From positions 1-12,307 of the forward strand of contig CANFVI010000033.1 of NCBI GenBank assembly GCA_947450405.1: DNA of 12,307 bases, read 5' to 3'. Under the pieces are notes generated by a model. The model saw only the letters and a program-made list of their open reading frames with translations. It had not been told where the DNA came from and did not search any database. Below, piece by piece: positions 7,768-12,307 of this stretch (its first letter is position 1; each line of letters begins with the position of its first letter). This DNA is from Flavobacteriales bacterium. GTDB taxonomy: Bacteria > Bacteroidota > Bacteroidia > NS11-12g > UBA955. The position numbers and the translations under genes were made by a program.

Positions 7768-8712
7768 ATGAAAAACTCAAATAAGTGTATAATTGTATCT
7801 GACTGGGAATACGGAGCAGGAAAACCAGGAACATCGAAAGGGCCACAAACCTTAATTGATGTTTGCACTAATTCCCAAATTCGCTTTATGAGCGAAATGA
7901 GTGTATTTTCTGTTCCTCAAGAAATTGACGATAAAGAGAAAGTACCATTGCCAGAATATTTAAAGAGAGCCTTACCCTTTATAAAACATCAAAAAGGATA
8001 TGCGCAATTGGTAGAAAGCTGTTTAAATGCAAATAGACTTCCTATTATTTTAAGTGGCGACCACAGCAATGCCGTTGGTAGTTTGGCCGGTTTTTGCAGA
8101 CACTTTGGCTGTGAAAATACCGGTGTTATTTGGATTGATGCTCATTTAGATTTGCATTCACCCTATACCACTCCTAGTGGCAATATTCATGGAATGGCTT
8201 TAAATGCAAGTTTAAATGCCGACAATTTAGAAAATCAATGCAACCAATTAGATGCGGAAACAATTTCTTTATGGGACGACATTAAGTCCCTCAAAAATAA
8301 AGAAACAACACAACAGCTCAATCCTAAAAACATAGTGTTCATTGGAATTCGCAGTTACGAAAAACCCGAAATAGCATTGGCAAAAGACCTAGGGATAAAC
8401 GTTATTTTTGCCGAAGATGTGAAGAAAAACGGCATCAAATGGGCAATTCTACAAGCTGAAGAAATGCTTAAAACTACCCAACAATGGTATGTAAGTTTTG
8501 ATGTTGACAGTCTTGATCCTTCGATTTCAAAAGGCACTGGAACCCCTGTAAAAGGTGGTTTAACTATTGCAGAAGCCGATGAATTGATGGCGTATTTATA
8601 CAACCAAGAAAAGGTGAAAGCATTTGAAATTACAGAAATTAATCCATCATTAGAAGACAACAATCAAATGTCGTTTGCCGTTGCGGGATTAATTGAACGC
8701 AATTTCGCTTAA
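7768..8712 (+). CDS. Arginase-family ureohydrolase, probably arginase
   Basis: This is a 314-residue binuclear manganese ureohydrolase. The metal-binding set is complete: H99 in SGDHS (96-100), D124, H126 and D128 in WIDAHLDLH (122-130), and D245 and D247 in SFDVDSLDP (243-251). The loop TPSGNIHGM (135-143), with H141, and the late EITEINPSLED (287-297) look more like true arginase (arginine to ornithine plus urea) than agmatinase or formimidoylglutamase. The N-terminal YGAGKPGTSKGP (15-26) is the arginase-type substrate-side segment. There is no signal peptide, so it is cytoplasmic. It follows the glycosyltransferase on the same strand after 70 bp, where I see no hairpin terminator; only a degenerate -7-like TATATTG is present near 7740-7746, so independent transcription is plausible but not shown. 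Its stop shares TTAA with the convergent reductase gene. A rocF-like symbol would be reasonable but is not certain. Confidence 0.85.
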   Translation: MKNSNKCIIVSDWEYGAGKPGTSKGPQTLIDVCTNSQIRFMSEMSVFSVPQEIDDKEKVPLPEYLKRALPFIKHQKGYAQLVESCLNANRLPIILSGDHSNAVGSLAGFCRHFGCENTGVIWIDAHLDLHSPYTTPSGNIHGMALNASLNADNLENQCNQLDAETISLWDDIKSLKNKETTQQLNPKNIVFIGIRSYEKPEIALAKDLGINVIFAEDVKKNGIKWAILQAEEMLKTTQQWYVSFDVDSLDPSISKGTGTPVKGGLTIAEADELMAYLYNQEKVKAFEITEINPSLEDNNQMSFAVAGLIERNFA

Positions 8713-9728
8713 GCTGAAATAGCATCAATTGCCCATTGCATGGTATCAATGCCGTCGGCATAATCCCAGAGTGTTGGGCATTGGGTTTGTCCCAAACGCA
8801 AATGGGTTATTTCGGTATTTTCACTTACAATGCACTGAATATTTTCAGAAATTTCTGCAAAAACAGCTTTCAATTCGTTGATGTTTGAATAATATTCATA
8901 GTTAATCATTCCAACTGGAGAATACAATTCTTTTCTATCTTTCATTAATACATATCCAGCATCAATATGCGGATCGAGGTTCATCAATAACAATGCTTTG
9001 TGGTAATTGTAATTATTTACATATTTATTATGGAAAGCCACATCGGCATGTGATTTCTCCCACACGTCAAAAAGCGTTTTAAACTCATATCCTTCAGGCA
9101 AATAAACCTTGGTTACATTTCGACACCCAAGTCCGAAATAATCAAACACATCATTTCCAAATGCAATTAATTCATCTTCGGTTTCATTTCCGGTTAATAC
9201 GGCAATGCTATTTCTGTTTTTTCGTAAAATATGAGGGATATTTCTAAAATAGTATTCAAAATACCTAGATGAATTGTTACTTCCGGTTGCAATTGCGGCA
9301 TCCACATTTTTAAATTGATCAGAAAATTCAATTTGATTGTTCCAGATTGGATTTATTTTGGCTGCTTCAGAAATCCAAAACTTTGGCAAAAACTCATCAT
9401 CTGAAGAACATTTCGCAACCACTTTATAACCTGTAAGAACACCAACAATAAGGTCATGCATTCCCACCAAAGGAATATTCCCAGCCATGATAATGCCCAC
9501 TCTTTTGCCATGGATTTGTATTGGCAACGAATACTTAGACAACCATTTGTCGATATTCTCATCAGTTAAAGCATCTAACCAACTTTGAATGCTTTTTTCA
9601 GTTTGTTTTAATTCAAACCACTGATTGTTAATTTGTGCTTTGTATAACATTGCCTGCCAAGCATCATCTGTTTTATAATTCACAATTGATTGTCGAAGGG
9701 CCAACAAAGCTTCTTTTTGAAAACTCAT
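8709..9728 (-). CDS. LuxC-family acyl-CoA reductase
   Basis: This is a 339-residue protein of the LuxC/acyl-CoA reductase family (PF05893), an aldehyde-dehydrogenase-related fold that reduces acyl-CoA or acyl groups to aldehydes using NAD(P)H. Landmarks are GNIPLVGMHD (83-92), the cofactor-side segment VVAKCSSDD (103-111), ATGSNNSSRYFEYYF (147-161), the LRKNRNSIAVLTGNE stretch (168-182) and FGLGCRNVTKVYLP (198-211), in which C202 is the expected catalytic cysteine. It is shorter than luminous-bacteria LuxC, but such single-domain versions are common in non-luminous Bacteroidota. No LuxD/LuxE partner, thioesterase or fatty-acid cluster is adjacent, so its physiological substrate is unclear. 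It is divergent from the beta-barrel gene and convergent with the arginase gene. Confidence 0.85.
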   Translation of the reverse strand: MSFQKEALLALRQSIVNYKTDDAWQAMLYKAQINNQWFELKQTEKSIQSWLDALTDENIDKWLSKYSLPIQIHGKRVGIIMAGNIPLVGMHDLIVGVLTGYKVVAKCSSDDEFLPKFWISEAAKINPIWNNQIEFSDQFKNVDAAIATGSNNSSRYFEYYFRNIPHILRKNRNSIAVLTGNETEDELIAFGNDVFDYFGLGCRNVTKVYLPEGYEFKTLFDVWEKSHADVAFHNKYVNNYNYHKALLLMNLDPHIDAGYVLMKDRKELYSPVGMINYEYYSNINELKAVFAEISENIQCIVSENTEITHLRLGQTQCPTLWDYADGIDTMQWAIDAISA

Positions 9729-9735
9729 TATGGTG

Positions 9736-9743
9736 CAAAAATA
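9736..9743 (-). promoter_or_regulatory. Bacteroidota-type -7 promoter element for the acyl-CoA reductase gene
   Basis: On the minus strand this reads TATTTTTG followed by C, an exact TAnnTTTGY match. It lies 7 bp before the reductase ATG (9728), implying a transcript with almost no leader. No TTG is present at the normal -33 distance. Confidence 0.45.
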
Positions 9744-9798
9744 CGGCTAATTTCTGATGCCATTTTTTTTGAGTGTAACAAAATGTACTATTTCGTCG

Positions 9799-9806
9799 TA
9801 ATTTTG
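9799..9806 (+). promoter_or_regulatory. Bacteroidota-type -7 promoter element for the beta-barrel gene
   Basis: TAATTTTG followed by T is an exact TAnnTTTGY match ending 6 bp before the ATG at 9813. A TTTG at 9768-9771 lies 27 bp upstream, slightly too far for a standard -33 element. It shares an 84-bp divergent intergenic region with the reductase promoter. Confidence 0.5.
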
Positions 9807-9812
9807 TATATA

Positions 9813-10532
9813 ATGCGAAATAAATTCATTCTTTTATTTGTAGCAAGTCTTTGCTTATTTTCAAATTCAAACGCTCAAAGTAAGTGGTTTTTGGGATTGA
9901 ATGCTGCAACATGTGTTGCCAAAACTGCCACTGCTGATACTTTAGCCAATAATTTCACAACCAGAAATCGTTGGGGTGCAGCATTTAACCTTGGGGGATT
10001 TTACGAAATGAATAGGGTTTCATCCATCCATTTTGGTGTGGGTATTATTAACAAAGGTTATAAAATTAACAACGACACACTTTCTTTGGATAATTATGTA
10101 AATAGCAGCATCACTGCTTTAAATGCGAATTTGGGATTATCATTCAAACAAAGATTCGGTGGTTCTTTGTACATCATGGAAAAAATTGGGGGTGTTATCA
10201 ATTACAATCAGAGTCCATCTACTGTAAGAGATACCTTTTACAATGCTACTTCTAAACCAACTTTCAGAATTATACAAACACAATCAAACAAATGGTATCC
10301 AATGATTTATTTGGGATTTGTTATGGGGGGAAGTAATGAGCGTGGCGACAGATACGAATTCAACATCACCTACCAACAATCGTTGAGTACTTCACACGAG
10401 TTGCAAGTTCAAACTGGCGAATTTTACAGCAAAGCATTTCCTTTGAATTTCAGAGGTGGAAACTTACAAATTGGTATTGCCTATTACTTCAACATGGGGA
10501 ATATTAAGAAGAATGAGGAGTATTATTACTAG
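9813..10532 (+). CDS. Secreted outer-membrane beta-barrel protein
   Basis: This is a 239-residue protein with a clear signal peptide (MRNKFILLFVASLCLFSNSNAQ, cleavage near residues 21-22 after NA or AQ). The mature part has alternating hydrophobic/polar strands rich in aromatic and glycine residues, such as AAFNLGGFYEM, SIHFGVGIINKGYKI, ALNANLGLSFKQRF, WYPMIYLGFVMGG, YEFNITYQQSL and LQIGIAYYFNM. This is the pattern of the small OMP_b-brl (PorT-like) barrels of Bacteroidota, probably eight or so strands in the outer membrane. The start at 9813 is preferred over any upstream in-frame ATG because it begins the signal peptide and because an exact promoter element lies just before it. The extreme C-terminus (MGNIKKNEEYYY) is charged rather than ending in a typical barrel strand. 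The ligand or role is unknown. A repeat region follows the stop codon immediately. Confidence 0.82.
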   Translation: MRNKFILLFVASLCLFSNSNAQSKWFLGLNAATCVAKTATADTLANNFTTRNRWGAAFNLGGFYEMNRVSSIHFGVGIINKGYKINNDTLSLDNYVNSSITALNANLGLSFKQRFGGSLYIMEKIGGVINYNQSPSTVRDTFYNATSKPTFRIIQTQSNKWYPMIYLGFVMGGSNERGDRYEFNITYQQSLSTSHELQVQTGEFYSKAFPLNFRGGNLQIGIAYYFNMGNIKKNEEYYY

Positions 10533-10600
10533 GGGTTAGACAGATTAGACGGGTTAGACAGATTAGACAGATTGGGTTTATTAGGGTTTTAAGGGTTAAA
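10533..10600. repeat. First block of 9-bp TTAGAC repeats with AGGGTT tail
   Basis: Four contiguous 9-bp units occupy 10533-10568: GGGTTAGAC, AGATTAGAC, GGGTTAGAC, AGATTAGAC (an 18-bp dimer repeated twice). A degenerate AGATTGGGT follows, then TTAGGGTTTTAAGGGTTA. The block begins directly after the beta-barrel stop codon and leads into ATTAAAC and the first set of stem-loops. It is paralogous to the block at 10670-10738. No coding frame is apparent. Confidence 0.9.
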
Positions 10601-10601
10601 A

Positions 10602-10663
10602 TTAAACGCATGGCAATGCTTCTAAACTCCGAAGGAATCTAAACGAACGAAGTTCATCTAAAC
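10602..10663. repeat. Three stem-loops separated by TAAAC spacers (module 1)
   Basis: Reading along: TTAAAC, then GCAT-GGCA-ATGC (10608-10619), TCTAAAC, then TCC-GAA-GGA (10628-10636), TCTAAAC (after one A), then GAAC-GAA-GTTC (10645-10655), one A, TCTAAAC (10657-10663). Each stem is perfect, the three stems differ in sequence, and two of the loops are GAA. The spacer TCTAAAC is present three times exactly, at 10621-10627, 10638-10644 and 10657-10663. The stems are short (3-4 bp), so individually weak; the regular arrangement is the evidence. Confidence 0.7.
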
Positions 10664-10669
10664 GCAATA

Positions 10670-10738
10670 AGATTAGACGGATTAGACAGGTTAGACGGAT
10701 TAGACGGATTGTCTATTAGGGTTATAGGGTTATTTAGG
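10670..10738. repeat. Second block of 9-bp TTAGAC repeats with AGGGTT tail
   Basis: Four contiguous 9-bp units occupy 10670-10705: AGATTAGAC, GGATTAGAC, AGGTTAGAC, GGATTAGAC. They are followed by GGATTGTC and TATTAGGGTTATAGGGTTA. The order and spacing repeat the block at 10533-10600. The last unit can pair with what follows (TAGAC, loop GGATT, GTCTA at 10701-10715), a 5-bp stem without a U-tract, so not a convincing terminator. Confidence 0.9.
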
Positions 10739-10750
10739 TAAGGAAATAAA

Positions 10751-11010
10751 TTAAACAGGCGAAGCCGTAAACAGCGAAGCGTAAACAGCGAAGCGTAAAC
10801 TACGAAGCGTAAACAGCGAAGCGTAAACAGCGAAGCGTAAACAGCGAAGCGTAAACAGCGAAGCGTAAACTACGAAGTGTAAACAGCGAAGCGTAAACAG
10901 CGAAGCGTAAACAGCGAAGCGTAAACAGCGAAGCGTAAACAGCGAAGCGTAAACAGCGAAGCGTAAACAGCGAAGCGTAAACTGCGAAGCGTAAACTGCG
11001 AAGTGTAAAC
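10751..11010. repeat. 14-bp tandem array carrying GCGAAGC mini-hairpins (module 2)
   Basis: Seventeen contiguous 14-bp units run from 10767 to 11004, with consensus GTAAACAGCGAAGC. A longer leading unit, TTAAACAGGCGAAGCC (10751-10766), precedes them and a partial unit, GTAAAC (11005-11010), follows. Fourteen units contain the intact heptamer GCGAAGC. The others read ACGAAGC (10795 unit), ACGAAGT (10865 unit) and GCGAAGT (10991 unit). The heptamer can fold as a two-base-pair stem with a GAA loop; the leading unit has a three-base-pair version, GGC-GAA-GCC. Because 14 is not a multiple of three, all minus-strand frames cycle through the same peptide, which explains the spurious long minus-strand frames here. 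The array ends 11 bp before the start codon at 11022. Confidence 0.95.
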
Positions 11011-11021
11011 AACAATAAAAT

Positions 11022-11591
11022 ATGAAATACATTTTAATCATTATTTCGGTATTAATAGGCAGCAGTAATTTATTTGGGCAAAAGATCAATGCCAAAAGAA
11101 AACAGCCAACTGATCCGATGGTTCGCTATTGCGAGGAAATTGCAAATGTGTATAATAGAAATCCAACAAACGATTCTATTAAAAAGCTTTGCGCGTATGC
11201 TTTGTATACACGAATTGACAAATTACCGAGCTTTGGATTAGGCAACCTAATCAAATACACTGAAGCCATAGACTCAATAGATGTTATGTTGTTTGCAATG
11301 CGAATGATGGAAAAGAAATATCCTCAAGTATTTCCAGAGTCGTTTGATATGTTGCCGGCTATTCGTGTAGAAATGTATAAATACCCGAAGAAATTCTCAA
11401 AAGCCTTGCAAATCACAGAGTATAAACTCACGAAAGCCTTTGATTTCTTTTATTTTAAATGGTATTGCTTCTTCCTATTCAAAGAAAAAGGTGAAAAAGC
11501 ATTAGAAGAAGCGATTTCGAAATATTTAGATAAAAATAATATTACTACGGAAAACGCAGAATTTATTGTTTTCCATGTGGCAAATGAATAA
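11022..11591 (+). CDS. Unrecognised secreted protein
   Basis: I do not recognise this 189-residue protein. It has a signal peptide (MKYILIIISVLIGSSNLFGQ, cleavage near residue 20), so it is probably periplasmic or outer-membrane associated rather than cytoplasmic. The mature part is rich in lysine, tyrosine and phenylalanine and appears mainly helical, with no obvious repeat, metal site or catalytic motif. The segment ADN-type catalytic signatures one would look for are absent; the C-terminal half (FSKALQITEYKLTKAFDFFYFKWYCFFLFKEKGEKALEEA broken into helices) looks like helical repeats of a TPR-like kind, but this is weak. The start is set by the signal peptide. A 14-bp tandem array sits immediately upstream and no TAnnTTTG promoter is visible between the array and the ATG, so transcription may come from within or beyond the repeats. 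The stop lies 4 bp from the stop of the convergent ZIP gene. Confidence 0.75.
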   Translation: MKYILIIISVLIGSSNLFGQKINAKRKQPTDPMVRYCEEIANVYNRNPTNDSIKKLCAYALYTRIDKLPSFGLGNLIKYTEAIDSIDVMLFAMRMMEKKYPQVFPESFDMLPAIRVEMYKYPKKFSKALQITEYKLTKAFDFFYFKWYCFFLFKEKGEKALEEAISKYLDKNNITTENAEFIVFHVANE

Positions 11592-11595
11592 TTGT

Positions 11596-12307
11596 TTATC
11601 CAAGTCCTACATCCAACGCCATCATTATTACAAAGCCGAACATAAGTCCTAACGTCGCTTTATCATTATGACCATTGCTTTGTGATTCTGGAATCACTTC
11701 TTCAACCACAACATATATCATTGCACCGGCAGCAAAAGCCAAGGCATAAGGCAAAATACTTTGAGCCAACATGACCAAGGCAACTCCGGCAACTGCCGCA
11801 ATTGGTTCAACAATTCCACTCAGTTGACCCCATAAAAACGACTTGGTTCTAGACATTCCAAATCTTCTTAAAGGCAATGCAACCGCAAGTCCCTCCGGAA
11901 AATCTTGAATCCCAATTCCAATGGTAAGTGCAATGGCACCCGCCAAATCAGCGCCAGGAATTCCTTCCGCAACAGCACCAAAGGCCACCCCAACAGCCAA
12001 TCCTTCAGGAATATTATGCAAGGTAATTGCCAAAACCAACAAAACTGTTTTATTCCAATTGGTTTTAACGCCTTCCGATTTTTCAATGGGTTCATTTAAA
12101 TGTAAATGCGGCAACAATTGATCAAGCGAAAATAAAAATACCGCTCCACCCAAAAATCCTATAGCCACTGGTACCCACGCCCAATGATGACTCCATGTCA
12201 ACTGAGCCATTTCAATTGCAGGATTTAACAAACTCCAAAAACTAGCAGCAAGCATCACTCCGGCAGTGAATCCCAACAGGGTATCCATAAAACCTTTGCG
12301 AACATCC
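11596..12307 (-). CDS. ZIP-family metal transporter, 5' end outside window
   Basis: This is a polytopic inner-membrane ZIP transporter (PF02535), probably for zinc or another divalent cation, resembling the GufA/ZIP11 branch. The frame stays open through the right edge of the window (residues DVRKGF precede the ATG at 12288), and the first visible segment LLGFTAGVMLAASFWSLLNPAIE is usually internal in this branch, so the true start is outside. Counting from that ATG, the metal-site helices are present: HNIPEGLAVGVAFG (91-104) and QDFPEGLAVALPL (128-140), then GIVEP (158-162) with E161 and VVEEVIPES (194-202). A histidine-containing loop (HLHL, 61-64) lies in the usual cytoplasmic variable region, though it is short. 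The C-terminal helix ends with MMALDVGLG, typical for the family. No missing ligand is evident. Confidence 0.9.
   Translation of the reverse strand, partial: DVRKGFMDTLLGFTAGVMLAASFWSLLNPAIEMAQLTWSHHWAWVPVAIGFLGGAVFLFSLDQLLPHLHLNEPIEKSEGVKTNWNKTVLLVLAITLHNIPEGLAVGVAFGAVAEGIPGADLAGAIALTIGIGIQDFPEGLAVALPLRRFGMSRTKSFLWGQLSGIVEPIAAVAGVALVMLAQSILPYALAFAAGAMIYVVVEEVIPESQSNGHNDKATLGLMFGFVIMMALDVGLG

Noticed and set aside
8355..8663. 102-residue minus-strand frame inside the arginase gene
   Set aside because: It is antisense to the conserved metal-binding and C-terminal motifs of the arginase and resembles no family.
9690..9812. Upstream ATG adding 41 residues to the beta-barrel protein
   Set aside because: It would overlap the divergent reductase gene and run through the promoter element; the signal peptide begins cleanly at 9813.
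10533..10705. Integron attC sites (GTTAGAC fits the GTTRRRY core)
   Set aside because: No matching RYYYAAC partner boxes or attC-sized imperfect palindromes are present, and there are no cassette genes or integrase in the window.
10701..10715. Rho-independent terminator after the second 9-bp block
   Set aside because: The stem TAGAC/GTCTA is only 5 bp and there is no T-run after it.
10581..10735. Telomere-like TTAGGG repeats
   Set aside because: Only two AGGGTT words occur per block, with irregular spacing, inside a bacterial intergenic region; they are better seen as part of the composite module.
10751..11010. CRISPR array
   Set aside because: The units are contiguous 14-mers with no unique spacers, too short for CRISPR repeats, and no cas gene is present.
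10751..11095. Long minus-strand reading frames across the tandem array (114 and 71 residues of FAVYASLFTLRCLR-type repeats)
   Set aside because: They arise because a 14-bp unit without minus-strand stops reads as the same 14-residue cycle in every frame. The longer one starts inside the unrelated downstream gene, and neither has a promoter or a protein-like composition.

Overview
The window looks like a chromosomal segment of an AT-rich member of the Bacteroidota. Four intergenic sites match the phylum-specific -7 promoter consensus TAnnTTTG followed by a pyrimidine, Shine-Dalgarno motifs are essentially absent, and several proteins (START-like small protein, LuxC-type acyl-CoA reductase, short outer-membrane beta-barrel) are of kinds common in that phylum. 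I cannot name a genus. There is no sign of phage, transposase, CRISPR, rRNA or tRNA.

Layout: the window opens inside an MFS transporter gene (+), which collides tail-to-tail with a minus-strand pair, dnaG followed by a translationally coupled glucosaminidase-like gene. Divergent from dnaG is an M20 amidohydrolase (+), facing a small START-like protein (-). Next come a coupled PAP2 phosphatase / family 39 glycosyltransferase pair (+) and an arginase (+), facing a LuxC-family acyl-CoA reductase (-). Divergent from that is a secreted beta-barrel protein (+). After a 489-bp gap filled with repeats come an unrecognised secreted protein (+) and, tail-to-tail with it, a ZIP metal transporter (-) that runs off the right edge. 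All four convergent gene pairs overlap or are separated by only 4 bp, so none has room for an intergenic terminator.

Functionally this is mostly housekeeping: replication priming, peptide or amide hydrolysis, arginine breakdown, envelope glycan or lipid modification, and metal and drug transport. The only clear pathway link is the PAP2-GT39 pair, which fits work on polyprenyl-phosphate-linked sugars or lipid A.

The unusual part is the gap at 10533-11021. It holds two copies of a composite repeat module. Each has four 9-bp units ending in TTAGAC, then AGGGTT-type repeats, then ATTAAAC, then a run of small perfect stem-loops separated by a TAAAC-containing spacer. In the first module there are three stem-loops with three different stems. 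In the second the unit is expanded into a 14-bp tandem array (17 units plus a longer leading unit) carrying the heptamer GCGAAGC. The loop (mostly GAA) and the TAAAC flank stay constant while the stem arms change together, which suggests the DNA or RNA fold matters. The array ends 11 bp before the start codon of the unrecognised secreted protein. I do not recognise this element as a described repeat family.
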